The notes: generated from the sequence alone by a model not told the origin. A stretch of DNA of 64,000 nucleotides from an uncultured Lachnoclostridium sp. (GCA_944381625.1 CALWLW010000015.1:18654-82653), one strand, 5' to 3'. Shown: positions 34,005 through 46,026, numbered from the stretch's first letter. Made by a program: numbers and translations.

Positions 34005-34665
34005 GTTTCTCCACGACTTCGCCCTGACGTTTATAAATGGATTTCTCCGGCACCACGCCGCGGACGGAGGACAGAGGATAGATGTTGCTCTCTCTTCCCA
34101 CCACGGTTCCCGGATTCAGGATGGAGCCGCAGCCCACTTCCACGTTGTCGCCCACCATGGCCCCGAATTTTTTGATGCCGGTCTCAATATCTCCTTCCGG
34201 CGTATGCACCTTCACCAGCTTCTTGTCGGATTTCACATTGGAGGTAATAGAACCGGCCCCCATGTGTGCCTTATAGCCCAGGATCGAATCGCCCACATAG
34301 TTATAATGGGGCACCTGCACCTTGTTGAACAGGACCACGTTCTTAAGCTCCGTGGAATTGCCCACCACGGCACCTTCGCCCACCAGGGCGTTGCCGCGGA
34401 TGAACGCACAGTGGCGTACCTCCGCATTTTTCCCGATGATGGCTGGGCCGTGGATATATGCGGTGGGAGCCACGTTCGCGGAACGGGCCACCCATACGTC
34501 CTCTCCCCTCTTCTCATATTCTTCCGGATCAAGCTCCGCGCCCAGCTTCAGGATGAACGCCCCGATCCTGGGAAGCGCCTCCCAGGGATAGGTCAGTCCC
34601 TCAAACAGTTCCGCCGCAATCGTCTCATTCAGGTCGTACAGGTCTTGAATCGTAATCTTACTCAT
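33994..34665 (-). CDS. Left-handed beta-helix (hexapeptide repeat) acyltransferase-like protein
   Basis: A 223-residue protein. An N-terminal helical part (SKITIQDLYDLNETIAAELFEG) is followed by imperfect hexapeptide repeats from about residue 75 (VWVARSANVAPTAYIHGPAI, IIGKNAEVRHCAFIRGNALV, VVGNSTELKNVVLF), a pattern of sugar-nucleotide N-acetyltransferases and GlmU-like C-terminal domains. The start at 34665 has AAGGAG upstream; a longer frame would overlap topB. It lacks a nucleotidyltransferase domain. It sits between topB and the TraX gene in a tightly spaced minus-strand set. Confidence 0.8.
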   Translation of the reverse strand: MSKITIQDLYDLNETIAAELFEGLTYPWEALPRIGAFILKLGAELDPEEYEKRGEDVWVARSANVAPTAYIHGPAIIGKNAEVRHCAFIRGNALVGEGAVVGNSTELKNVVLFNKVQVPHYNYVGDSILGYKAHMGAGSITSNVKSDKKLVKVHTPEGDIETGIKKFGAMVGDNVEVGCGSILNPGTVVGRESNIYPLSSVRGVVPEKSIYKRQGEVVEKHED

Positions 34666-34666
34666 G

Positions 34667-36685
34667 TCAGGTCTCCTTTTTCGCTTTTTTATTTTGATAA
34701 TAAACTGCCGCCGCTTCAAAATACGGCTTCATGGCAAAATGCTGCCTGCTGTGCAGTACCTGCTCTGTCTTGCTCTTCACAAAATGCTCCAGCTTCTCCA
34801 TGTATTCGTCCGATGTGATCTCGCCGTTTGCCACATAGGTCAGCCCCTTCTCCCAGCTGGCTGTCAGCTCCGGGTTCAGAAGGGAGCGGATGGATACGTT
34901 CACCACGTCGAAGATATTTTCTCCCAGTAACGTGGGGGTGATAATCTGGGTCTTTTTGTTCAGGGCTATGTATTTATTATTGACCAGTTTTTTCAGGATC
35001 TCCGCCCGCGTGGCGCTGGTGCCGATCCCGCTGCCCTTGATCTGGGCCCGAAGGTCCTCGTCCTCGATGAGCTGGCCCGCGTTTTCCATGGCCAGGATCA
35101 TGGAGCCGGAATTGTACCGTTTCGGCGGCGACGTCTCCCCTTCCTTGATCTTCGCGTCCTTCACCGGGAAGACCGAGCCTTTCCGAAGCTTCATCAGCTC
35201 CTCCAGCATGGCCGCGTCGCACCCGGTCTCCTCTTCCTTGTCTCCGGCGTCCTTTTTCTTCTTTTCATTCATATTCGGCGTGACCTTCAGATATCCTTCC
35301 TCCTGCAGCGCCCTGAAACTGGAGAAAAATTTTTCCGTCCCCATCTGAGTGGTCAGCGCCACCTTCTGATAGACTGCCGGAGGATAAAAGATGGCCAGGA
35401 AACGCCGCACAATCGCCTCGTACACCTGCGCCGCCGTTCCAGACAGGCTCCGAAGCGCCCCCAGGCCCTGTCCCGTGGGGATGATCGCGTAATGGTCTGT
35501 GATCTGCTTGTCGTTGGTATACCGGCTCTTTCCGATATTTTTATAGCTTTCTTTCTCCAGGATTTCCCGCACATACTCTGCCGCGGGGCCGTACTGGGCC
35601 AGGCCGCCGATATTCTTCCGGATCTCCTTTGCCACCGCGCTGGACAGCACCCTGGCATCCGTTCTGGGATAGGTGACCAGCTTTTTCTCATACAGCTCCT
35701 GGACCACCCGCAGCGTCTCGTCCGGGCTGATCTTGAACCTGCGGGAGCATTCGTTCTGCAGCTCCGCCAGGTTGAACAGCAGCGGCGCCGGGCGGGTCTC
35801 CTTCTTCTTTTCCACAGAGACTGCCTTCGCCTCCTGGGGGCGCAGCTCCTTCAGCTTCCGGATCAGCTCCTGGGCATCCTCTTTCTTCTTAAAACCATTT
35901 TCTTTATAGAGGAGCGGCGACTGCCAGTAGGCGCTGCCCTCCGCCGCGCGCCATTCCCCTTCAAAGCTTCTGCCCGAAAGCTCCTGAGTCAGAAGCACCC
36001 GGTAAAACGGCGTTTTCACAAAGCTTCGGATCTCCCGCTCCCGGCGCACCACCATGCCCAGCACGCAGGTCATGACCCGGCCCACGGAAATCACGGTAAA
36101 TTTTGTGTTCTGGAAGCTGGATACGGCCCGGCCGTACTGCAGGGTCAGGAGCCTGGAGAAATTGATCCCCATCAGATAGTCTTCCTTGGCGCGCAGATAC
36201 GCGGAGGCGGACAGGTTATCGTACTCCGACAGGTCTTTCGCCTCCCGGATGCCCCGCAGGATCTCCTCCTCCGTCTGGGAGTCGATCCAGACCCGGCGGC
36301 GCTCCTTGCCCTTCACGCCGGCCATCTGCTCCACCAGACGGTAGATATACTCTCCCTCCCGCCCGGAGTCCGTGCACACATAGATGCGTTCCACATCCGG
36401 CCGGTTCAGAAGGCCGCTGACGATCTGGTACTGCTTCTTTACGCCGTCGATCACTTCGTATTTCCATTCTTTCGGCAGGAACGGCAGCGTATCCAGAGAC
36501 CACCGTTTATATTTCTCATCGTATGCCTCCGGATAGCTCATGGTCACCAGGTGCCCCACGCACCAGGTGACAATCGCGTCCTCGGATTCCAGATAGCCGT
36601 CCTGTCTTTTCATGCCCAGCTTCAGCGCTTTCGCGAATTCCTGCGCCACGCTGGGCTTCTCTGCAATATATAAAGATTTACTCAT
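34667..36685 (-). CDS. topB: DNA topoisomerase III (type IA)
   Basis: A 672-residue type IA topoisomerase that relaxes and decatenates DNA through single-strand passage. The Toprim domain begins SLYIAEKPSVAQEFAKAL and contains VCTDSGREGEYIYRLV with the acidic metal site. The active-site tyrosine is Y339 in LVTYPRTDARVLS. The Q/R-rich and C-terminal parts (GSGIGTSATRAEILKKL, IITPTLLGENIFDVV) are typical of TopB. The protein ends without zinc fingers, as usual for TopB in Firmicutes. Its stop is one base from the acyltransferase-like start, so the genes are co-transcribed. Confidence 0.95.
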   Translation of the reverse strand: MSKSLYIAEKPSVAQEFAKALKLGMKRQDGYLESEDAIVTWCVGHLVTMSYPEAYDEKYKRWSLDTLPFLPKEWKYEVIDGVKKQYQIVSGLLNRPDVERIYVCTDSGREGEYIYRLVEQMAGVKGKERRRVWIDSQTEEEILRGIREAKDLSEYDNLSASAYLRAKEDYLMGINFSRLLTLQYGRAVSSFQNTKFTVISVGRVMTCVLGMVVRREREIRSFVKTPFYRVLLTQELSGRSFEGEWRAAEGSAYWQSPLLYKENGFKKKEDAQELIRKLKELRPQEAKAVSVEKKKETRPAPLLFNLAELQNECSRRFKISPDETLRVVQELYEKKLVTYPRTDARVLSSAVAKEIRKNIGGLAQYGPAAEYVREILEKESYKNIGKSRYTNDKQITDHYAIIPTGQGLGALRSLSGTAAQVYEAIVRRFLAIFYPPAVYQKVALTTQMGTEKFFSSFRALQEEGYLKVTPNMNEKKKKDAGDKEEETGCDAAMLEELMKLRKGSVFPVKDAKIKEGETSPPKRYNSGSMILAMENAGQLIEDEDLRAQIKGSGIGTSATRAEILKKLVNNKYIALNKKTQIITPTLLGENIFDVVNVSIRSLLNPELTASWEKGLTYVANGEITSDEYMEKLEHFVKSKTEQVLHSRQHFAMKPYFEAAAVYYQNKKAKKET

Positions 36686-36781
36686 GTTTTTCTCTTTCTT
36701 CTCACGTTCACCCTGACAATTCTACCATACTTATGATATAATTGTCCACAGTTCTGAATTTCGGCACAGGAAGGAGCAGCC

Positions 36782-37960
36782 ATGACCATCACCGGCATCA
36801 TCGCAGAATACAACCCGTTCCACCGGGGCCACGCATACCATCTGGCCCGCGCCCGGAGACTGACCGGAACGGATTATCTGATCGTCGTCATGAGCGGAAA
36901 CTACGTCCAGCGGGGCGTGCCCGCCATGTTCGACAAGTTCACCCGCGCCCGCGCGGCCTTAAGCGCCGGGGCCGATCTGGTGCTGGAGCTTCCCCTCTGC
37001 TGCTCCACCGGAAGCGCGGAATATTTCTCCCGCGGAGCCGTGGATCTGCTGGCGCAGACCGGTATCGTCACCGATCTCTGCTTCGGGAGCGAATGCGGGG
37101 ATCTTTCTCCGCTGGAGGAAGCGGCCTGCCTGCTCCTGGAAGAGCCGGAAGAATACCGCGGGATTTTGCAGGACAGCCTGCGCCGGGGACGTTCCTACCC
37201 GGAAGCCAGGGCCGCCGCCCTTGGAGCCTATCTTACGCATCTGCCGAACAGCGTCCTGGCCTCTCCCAACAACCTGCTGGGCATCGAATACCTGAAAGCG
37301 CTGAATACCTGTGGCGCCGCCATCCGGCCCCATACCATCCCCAGGGAGGGCGGCGGTTATCACGACCTGTCCATGGCAAAAGAACAGTTTGCCTCCGCAG
37401 GCGCCATCCGCCGGGAGCTGATCCTGAAAGAGGGCCGCTTTACCGACCCCGTCCTGCGCCAGCTCCCCAATCCGGAGCTTTATTCCGCCTACTATGGGAA
37501 GCCTCCCATCACGGAGGATGCGTTCTCTCTCCTGCTCCTGCAGAAGCTTCGGAGCATCCAGGGAGAACCCCTGTCTGCATTTTTCGACGTGCCGGAGGAG
37601 CTTTCCAACCGGATCTGGAACCGGCTGGATGAATTTACGTCCTTTGGCGGATTCGCGGAGCTTCTGAAGACCCGGAACCTGACCCGCACGGCCGTCAACC
37701 GCGCTCTTCTTCATATCCTGCTGGATATCCGCGGTTACCAGCCGGCAACGCATCTTAAGGTGCTGGGGCTTCGCCGGGACGCCACACAGCTTCTGACACT
37801 CCTGAGCATGCACGGAACCCTTCCCCTGCTCACCGGCCTTTCTGGAAGCGGCCTGCCTGAGCACGCATTTTACGCCGACCGGCTGTATGAGTCCGTACGC
37901 TCCCTGCTGCACCGGCAGCCCTTCCAGAACGAGCACCGGCAGAAGCTGCTCATTGTCTAA
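36782..37960 (+). CDS. tmcAL: tRNA(Met) cytidine acetate ligase TmcAL
   Basis: A 392-residue ATP-dependent ligase that acetylates C34 of elongator tRNA-Met in Bacillota. The nucleotidyltransferase motif is ITGIIAEYNPFHRGHAYHL (HxGH-type), followed by DYLIVVMSGNYVQRG, and ELPLCCSTGSAEYFSRG; the second signature SPNNLLGIEYLKAL is present. The C-terminal helical domain is complete. AGGAGCAGCC precedes the ATG. It is the first gene of a possible plus-strand run with the KdpD-like sensor 18 bases downstream. Confidence 0.92.
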   Translation: MTITGIIAEYNPFHRGHAYHLARARRLTGTDYLIVVMSGNYVQRGVPAMFDKFTRARAALSAGADLVLELPLCCSTGSAEYFSRGAVDLLAQTGIVTDLCFGSECGDLSPLEEAACLLLEEPEEYRGILQDSLRRGRSYPEARAAALGAYLTHLPNSVLASPNNLLGIEYLKALNTCGAAIRPHTIPREGGGYHDLSMAKEQFASAGAIRRELILKEGRFTDPVLRQLPNPELYSAYYGKPPITEDAFSLLLLQKLRSIQGEPLSAFFDVPEELSNRIWNRLDEFTSFGGFAELLKTRNLTRTAVNRALLHILLDIRGYQPATHLKVLGLRRDATQLLTLLSMHGTLPLLTGLSGSGLPEHAFYADRLYESVRSLLHRQPFQNEHRQKLLIV

Positions 37961-37978
37961 CATAAAAGGAGGTATCTC

Positions 37979-39142
37979 TTGGCACATTTGATACATTTTA
38001 TATGGAAGCATTTTATCCGCTTCGTGGATATCATCTCCCAGACCCATACCTACAATACCCATGTGAGCAGGCTGATCACCGTAAGCGCCATGGCTGCCGC
38101 CACTGGCCTGTCCCTGGTCTATCACCAGATCAATCCGGCGGGCACCGCGAACATCGCGCTGATCTACATCCTCACCATCATCCTGATCTCCTACCACACG
38201 GACAAATACCGCTACGGAATCCTGGCGGCTATCTGCAGCGTATTTTTTATCAACCTGCTGACCTATCCCTTCTTTGAATTTAACTTTGCCATGTCGGGAT
38301 ATCCGGTTACCTTCCTTTTTATGTATTTCATCTCCATCCTCACCAGCGCCACCACCTTCCGCTTAAAGGATCAGGCCCGGCGGCTGAAGGACGATGAAAA
38401 TCTCATTATGGAAGCTGAGAAGGAAAAGCTCCGGGCCAATCTGCTGCGTGCCGTATCCCATGACCTGCGCACTCCGTTAACCAGCATCATCGGAGCAAGC
38501 TCCTCCTACCTGGACAACGAGGACACCCTTCCCTCCGGGGATAAACGCGCGCTGGTATCCCAGATCCGCGAGGACGCCGACTGGCTGCTCCACATGGTGG
38601 AGAATCTCCTGTCCGTCACCCGGATCACCGACAGCGGGGAGGGAACGCTGAAAAAGACGCCGGAAGCCATGGAAGAGATTCTTCTGGACGCCATCTCCAC
38701 CATCCGGAAGCGTTATCCGTCCATGCAGGTCCGTATGTCGCTGCCGGAGAACCTGCTCATCGTCCCCATGGATCCTCTGCTCATCAAACAGGTAATCATG
38801 AATCTCCTGGAAAACGCCTACTTCCATGCCCACAGCCAGAGACCGGCAGAATGTTTTCTGGAAGGCGGGGAGGGATGGGTAAGCGTCCACATCCGGGATT
38901 ATGGGATCGGCATTCCCAGGGAGCGGACGGACGATATCTTCGACGCCGTCCCTTCCGCCCCCTCTTCCGCCTCCGATACGCGCAAGGGCATGGGGATCGG
39001 GCTGTCCATCTGCAAGGCGATTATAAACGCCCATGGAGGAACCATTCACGCAGTCAGTCATGAAGACGGAGCCGAATTTTATTTTACACTGCCAAAGGAG
39101 GAACTGAAGCTTGAAACAGACCGTCAAAATTCTCGTCATTGA
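37979..39142 (+). CDS. KdpD-like sensor histidine kinase lacking the N-terminal Usp/KdpD domain
   Basis: A 387-residue kinase. Membrane segments of the DUF4118 type (VSRLITVSAMAAATGLSLVY, IALIYILTIILISY, GILAAICSVFFINLLTYPFFEFNF, TFLFMYFISILTS) precede a kinase core with AVSHDLRTPLTSIIGASSSY, LLENAYFHA and KGMGIGLSICKAIINAHGG. Full KdpD has about 900 residues with a K+/turgor-sensing N-terminal domain; that part is absent, so this is the common clostridial short form. Start is TTG, with AAAGGAGG well placed. It overlaps the response regulator gene by 32 bases. No kdpFABC genes are in the window. Confidence 0.9.
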   Translation: MAHLIHFIWKHFIRFVDIISQTHTYNTHVSRLITVSAMAAATGLSLVYHQINPAGTANIALIYILTIILISYHTDKYRYGILAAICSVFFINLLTYPFFEFNFAMSGYPVTFLFMYFISILTSATTFRLKDQARRLKDDENLIMEAEKEKLRANLLRAVSHDLRTPLTSIIGASSSYLDNEDTLPSGDKRALVSQIREDADWLLHMVENLLSVTRITDSGEGTLKKTPEAMEEILLDAISTIRKRYPSMQVRMSLPENLLIVPMDPLLIKQVIMNLLENAYFHAHSQRPAECFLEGGEGWVSVHIRDYGIGIPRERTDDIFDAVPSAPSSASDTRKGMGIGLSICKAIINAHGGTIHAVSHEDGAEFYFTLPKEELKLETDRQNSRH

Positions 39143-39815
39143 AGATGAAAAAAATATCCTGAATTTTATCACCTCCGTTCTCGTTTCCCAGGATTATCAG
39201 GTGATCCCGGCCGCTTCCGGCGGGGAGGGCCTGTCCCTGGCGTCCTCCCAGTGCCCGGATCTGATCCTTCTGGATCTGGGACTCCCGGACATGGACGGCA
39301 TGGACGTGATCGGCAGGATTCGGGAATGGTCGGCCGTCCCCATCCTGGTGATCTCCGCGCGGGCGCTGGAAGACGACAAAGTACGGGCGCTGGACGCCGG
39401 AGCCGACGACTACATCACCAAACCCTTCGGCAACTCCGAACTGCTGGCCCGCATCCGCACCGCCCTGCGCCACAGCAGCCGCATGCAGTCCGACGCAGGT
39501 CCCGCCGAACGCCCCTACCACTGTGGAGGACTTGTGATCGATTTTGAGAAACGGCTGATCTTACGGGACGGACAGGAAATCCACCTCACTCAGAACGAGT
39601 ATAAGATCGTGGCCCTGCTGGCCAGACACTGCGGGAGGGTGCTCACCTACGACAAACTCATCGAACACATCTGGGGACCCTACTCCGAAAACGACAATAC
39701 CATCCTCCGGGTCAACATGGCCAATATCCGCCGGAAGCTGGAGCCCAACCCCGCGGACCCGGTCTATATTTTCACGGAAGTGGGCGTGGGGTACCGAATG
39801 GCGGATGAAGACTGA
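39111..39815 (+). CDS. KdpE-like OmpR-family response regulator
   Basis: A 234-residue response regulator starting with TTG after an AAAGGAGG. The receiver domain has VIEDEKNILNFI, phosphoacceptor Asp in LILLDLGLPDMDG, ISAR and DDYITKPFGNSEL. The winged-helix domain includes LTQNEYKIVALLARHCGRVLTYDKLIEHIWG and LRVNMANIRRKLEPNPADP, closely KdpE-like. The pair would control gene expression from a short KdpD-like sensor, but since no kdp ATPase genes are here the regulon is unknown. A strong terminator follows. Confidence 0.92.
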   Translation: MKQTVKILVIEDEKNILNFITSVLVSQDYQVIPAASGGEGLSLASSQCPDLILLDLGLPDMDGMDVIGRIREWSAVPILVISARALEDDKVRALDAGADDYITKPFGNSELLARIRTALRHSSRMQSDAGPAERPYHCGGLVIDFEKRLILRDGQEIHLTQNEYKIVALLARHCGRVLTYDKLIEHIWGPYSENDNTILRVNMANIRRKLEPNPADPVYIFTEVGVGYRMADED

Positions 39816-39857
39816 AGCCGCCGTCCTGACGCAGACATCCATTTATATACAAAAAAC

Positions 39858-39909
39858 TCCCCCAGGAGGCAGGAGGTTCAGGAACCTGCGCCTGGGGGAA
39901 TTCTTTTTT
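39858..39909. terminator. Bidirectional terminator between kdpE-like gene and the riboswitch RNA
   Basis: TCCCCCAGG-AG-GCAGG pairs with CCTGC-G-CCTGGGGGA (39858-39899 region). T-runs flank it on both strands: TTCTTTTTTA on plus and GTTTTTTG on minus. It ends the two-component operon and, from the other side, the cobalamin-riboswitch transcript. Confidence 0.9.
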
Positions 39910-39976
39910 ATCCCTGGAGTGCCATTCCCATACGGACGTCTTGTTTATGGAGGATCTGCCGTATGGACACCAGGTT

Positions 39977-40060
39977 TTATCTTGTGCATTCCGCCTGAGA
40001 TTTCCAATAGAAAAAGCCGCCTTCACCCACCAGCCGACAATTTAAGACAGGATGCGCCAT
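39977..40060 (-). CDS. Short ORF under the cobalamin riboswitch, 27 codons
   Basis: From ATG at 40060 to TAA at 39977 on the minus strand, reading MAHPVLNCRLVGEGGFFYWK and then SQAECTR. It is the longest ATG-started frame between the riboswitch and the terminator. No convincing ribosome site is present (only GGGATGA directly before it). A second frame from GTG at 39970 to TAA at 39908 reads SIRQILHKQDVRMGMALQG. Neither is recognised; they may be untranslated. Confidence 0.25.
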   Translation of the reverse strand: MAHPVLNCRLVGEGGFFYWKSQAECTR

Positions 40061-40106
40061 TCATCCCATCTGTTGGATGGAAAGCTCTCCTCGGGAGCTC
40101 ATCTCA

Positions 40107-40292
40107 TATGTCAAGCAGGTTTCCTGGCTTACGGATCTGACACTCGCTCTCCCCTTCTCACATGTATCAGGGTTATGCAATGGGATATCGAGAGCGGGCT
40201 CTCCGAATACAGTGACCGGATCGTTCAGGATTCTCACCTGATTCCCTCTTCACACCTTCGGTGCGCACTTGACACAGCATCTTCTGCACGAT
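40107..40292 (-). ncRNA. Cobalamin (B12) riboswitch
   Basis: On the minus strand the aptamer landmarks occur in order: AGGGAATCAGGTGAGAATCC, then CGGTCACTGTA, and about 90 bases later the B12 box AAGCCAGGAAACCTGCTT (40130-40113). Spacing and order fit the cobalamin family. A hairpin with GAGCTCC...GAGAGCT follows and could be part of the expression platform. It has its own consensus promoter upstream. No cobalamin-related gene follows: within 200 bases comes a terminator and then the antisense side of the kdpE-like gene. Confidence 0.9.
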
Positions 40293-40295
40293 CCT

Positions 40296-40324
40296 ATTAT
40301 AGACCTATGGGACAAAGAAGTCAA
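40296..40324 (-). promoter_or_regulatory. Promoter of the cobalamin riboswitch RNA
   Basis: TTGACT (40324-40319), a 17-base spacer and TATAAT (40301-40296) on the minus strand, with the expected start a few bases before the riboswitch. Good match to the sigma-A consensus. Confidence 0.8.
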
Positions 40325-40412
40325 GTAAGTTATTCAAATTGCATAATCTTGGCTTTCTCCTGAAGCCATGATAGAATAAAAAGCACAAAATATTCACCGG
40401 GAGGACATCGCT

Positions 40413-41057
40413 ATGACAGACGGACCCAAATACGAATTTACGTTTACCGCTGACCCGCGCGGCATCAGTTCCTGCCTGACCTGCGTCAAACGCTGGCGTC
40501 AGGCAGGCCGTACCCACTACCCTGGATTCCTGTTCTTCTTCATCATTATCCTGTACCTGAAACGCATCCTGTCCGTTTCTTCAGCCGGATCCATGTTTTA
40601 TTTTTACTATCTGTTTGTATGGACTCTGGCCGGTTTTGTGTTTGTTTATTCTTACCTTCTGCCGTCCAGGATGTTTTATTCCCTGCTCAGCCATACCCTC
40701 TTCCGTTCCATGGCAGGACCCTGGCAGATCCGCGCTTATGACAGCCATCTCCTTGTCCGGAAAAACGATTCTGAATACCATTTCACCTGGGACATGTACC
40801 TGGGCGTGGTAGAATTCAGAGAGTTGTACCTCTTTTATGGAGAAAACAGAACCTGCATCTTTTATCTGCCCGGGGAACTGGCGCAGAAAGAAGAGGCCCG
40901 GCAGCTGCTGGAATTCTGCCGGGCAAAAGGAGCCTCTGACCGGTATGAAGATTACTGCCGGGAGAAGCTCCGTTTTCCGGTGCGCCGGCAGCTGGCCTGT
41001 TTCCTTGCCCTGTATGCCGCCGCGACCGTATTTCTTTTTTTGCCGGTTATCCTGTAA
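40413..41057 (+). CDS. YcxB-like membrane protein, unknown function
   Basis: A 214-residue protein preceded by GGGAGG. The start MTDGPKYEFTFTADPRG is soluble, then two adjacent hydrophobic helices (about 42-56 and 65-85), a cytoplasmic PH-like part (IRAYDSHLLVRKNDSEYHFTWDMY) and a C-terminal helix (LACFLALYAAATVFLFLPVIL). This order fits the YcxB-type family of small membrane proteins; function is not known. It ends adjacent to the convergent metallo-beta-lactamase-fold gene. Confidence 0.7.
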   Translation: MTDGPKYEFTFTADPRGISSCLTCVKRWRQAGRTHYPGFLFFFIIILYLKRILSVSSAGSMFYFYYLFVWTLAGFVFVYSYLLPSRMFYSLLSHTLFRSMAGPWQIRAYDSHLLVRKNDSEYHFTWDMYLGVVEFRELYLFYGENRTCIFYLPGELAQKEEARQLLEFCRAKGASDRYEDYCREKLRFPVRRQLACFLALYAAATVFLFLPVIL

Positions 41058-41912
41058 CTATTCCCTCCATACGCTGATCCTGCTTCCGTCGCATCCCGTC
41101 ACCACAGCCGTATCCGCTGTGTCCCAGAACGGTATGCCTTTCTCTTTCAGGAGCTCCAGCGTCTTGTCTTCGGCCGGCTCGTCCTCCGAACAACAGATCA
41201 CTGCCCAGGAGGGCTGTACCGCATCCATCAGTTCTTTCAAAGCCTTCTGATATCTGCCATGGTGCGGCATCTTGATCCAGTCGTGGGACCAGTCCACATC
41301 CGACGCCAGCATCTGGCGGATCCTCGTTTTCTCAATATCCCCGGTAAATAAAAACCGGCGCTCTCCGTAAGAGACGCTTGCCACCAGGGACATGTCGTTG
41401 TCGTATTCCCCGTCCATGTCCTGGATCTCCTCCGGGTTCTCCGCCGGGTACACAGTCACCGACAGTTCCCCGAACTGCCTCTGCACCGGCTCTGTCAGCC
41501 GCGCCGCGTCCGGATGTCCTTCAAGGCTTTCCAGAAACCTGGCATATTCTTCCCGGTCTCCTTCATAATCCGGCATCCATACAGTGTCCACTTCCATCTG
41601 ATCTACAATATAAGAAGCGCTTCCCACATGGTCCTTGTCAAAATGCGTGACCAGCAGAAGATCCAGGCTCTCGATCCCTCTCTTCTCCAGCTCCGCCAGA
41701 AGATACGCTCCGTTGTCCTCATATCCCGTATCGATCAGAACCGCGGTATCCCCTTCCTGCAGGATCAGCGCATCCGCCTTTCCCACCGGCAGCGCCGTGA
41801 TGGTCAGCCCGCTCTCCAGACGCTCCCCGCCGGACAGTCCCTGTATGAAAAGCCAAAGAGCGGCGAGCAGCACAATCAGTGCGGCCGCGCCCAGATATTG
41901 TCTTTTATGCAT
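41058..41912 (-). CDS. ComEC/Rec2-like metallo-beta-lactamase-fold hydrolase
   Basis: A 284-residue exported or membrane-anchored hydrolase. One N-terminal hydrophobic segment (LGAAALIVLLAALWLFIQGL) is followed by an MBL domain: LPVGKADALILQEGDTAVLIDTGY, metal motif LLVTHFDKDHVGSA, YDNDMSLVASVSYGERRFLFTGDI, and MPHHG. This is the layout of the DNA-degrading C-terminal domain of ComEC without the channel. A second protein of this type lies at 55818-57026. Substrate unknown; extracellular DNA or a nucleotide is plausible. Confidence 0.85.
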   Translation of the reverse strand: MHKRQYLGAAALIVLLAALWLFIQGLSGGERLESGLTITALPVGKADALILQEGDTAVLIDTGYEDNGAYLLAELEKRGIESLDLLLVTHFDKDHVGSASYIVDQMEVDTVWMPDYEGDREEYARFLESLEGHPDAARLTEPVQRQFGELSVTVYPAENPEEIQDMDGEYDNDMSLVASVSYGERRFLFTGDIEKTRIRQMLASDVDWSHDWIKMPHHGRYQKALKELMDAVQPSWAVICCSEDEPAEDKTLELLKEKGIPFWDTADTAVVTGCDGSRISVWRE

Positions 41913-41939
41913 CCTGCTCCCCGTCCTTTCTTCCGATTC

Positions 41940-42494
41940 CTATCCCTTCAGATCCACAAACACCGGTTCATGTCCCACCGCGGGAAGGAATTTGTCCCAG
42001 ATCTCTCTGGAAGACATCTTCAGGCTGCTGGTATTGATGCAGGGATGGCATCCAAAGTACGGCTCCTCGTATACTTCTCTGTCCACCGCCAGCTGCACCC
42101 GGTTCTCCGGGTCGTTCATCAGCCCCAGGATGCTGACGGAGCCCGGCGTCAGATCCAGAAGATTCTCCAGCAGTTCCGGGCTGCCGAAAGAAAGTCTGGG
42201 GGAATGGATCTGGCCGCAGAATTCTCTGGTGACAAAACGCTTGTTCCCCGGCATCAACAGCAGATAAAATTTCGTCTTCTGGCTGTTGGTCAGAAACAGA
42301 TTTTTGCAGATATTGATTCCCAGCAGTTTGTCCACTCCCTCACAGTCTTCCACCGTCATCGCCGCCTCGTGGTCCACCCGCTCATAGCGGATGCCCAGAC
42401 TGTCCAGGAGATCATAGACCCGGATCTCCTTTTCCGGTCTTCCGGATGTATCCGCGGGCCGTCCCTCATACACATGCGCGTCCAGTTTGATCAT
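41940..42494 (-). CDS. YbaK/ProX-type aminoacyl-tRNA deacylase
   Basis: A 184-residue free-standing editing domain related to the INS domain of prolyl-tRNA synthetase (ProXp/PrdX). Visible are VYDLLDSLGIRYERVDHEAAMTVEDCEGV, the conserved catalytic Lys in NICKNLFLTN, FYLLLMPGNKRFVTREF, and GSVSILGLMNDPENRVQLAVD. Such proteins remove wrongly attached alanine from tRNA-Pro in trans. The start is an ATG with a modest GAGGAC region. It is separate from its neighbours. Confidence 0.88.
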   Translation of the reverse strand: MIKLDAHVYEGRPADTSGRPEKEIRVYDLLDSLGIRYERVDHEAAMTVEDCEGVDKLLGINICKNLFLTNSQKTKFYLLLMPGNKRFVTREFCGQIHSPRLSFGSPELLENLLDLTPGSVSILGLMNDPENRVQLAVDREVYEEPYFGCHPCINTSSLKMSSREIWDKFLPAVGHEPVFVDLKG

Positions 42495-42619
42495 ATGTCC
42501 GTCCTCTCTGTCGTTGCGTTTTACTGGCCTTCATCTTATCACAGGCACGGACATCCGGGCAATGAAATTTTTCTGAAATTTATCCAGGTTCCGTCAAAGT
42601 TCCGCACGGATTTCCCATG

Positions 42620-45897
<3,278 letters not shown>

Positions 45898-45976
45898 GGC
45901 TCTTCTCCTTCTACCATTTTCATTCTTCCAGAAATACCGGCCGGCAATTCCTTTCTCCCAGAGATCTCATGTCTCG

Positions 45977-46004
45977 TATTATACGGATTTTCCTTTATTT
46001 TGTA
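45977..46004 (-). promoter_or_regulatory. Promoter of the beta-glucoside operon
   Basis: TTACAA (46004-45999), 16-base spacer, TATAAT (45982-45977) on the minus strand, about 80 bases upstream of the PTS start. The -35 is a moderate match. No LicT/BglG-type antiterminator site was seen; the RpiR gene upstream is the likely regulator. Confidence 0.55.
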
Positions 46005-46026
46005 ATACTTTTCCCATGCAATAAAA

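Noticed and set aside
35492..36673. 393-codon plus-strand frame inside topB
   Set aside because: Antisense shadow of a well-conserved topoisomerase; no ribosome site and no recognisable domain.
36959..38197. 412-codon minus-strand frame over tmcAL
   Set aside because: Antisense shadow; the plus-strand TmcAL has intact family motifs throughout.
39772..40026. 84-codon minus-strand frame beneath the cobalamin riboswitch
   Set aside because: It begins with GTG without a ribosome site, runs through a strong terminator and overlaps the end of the KdpE-like gene.
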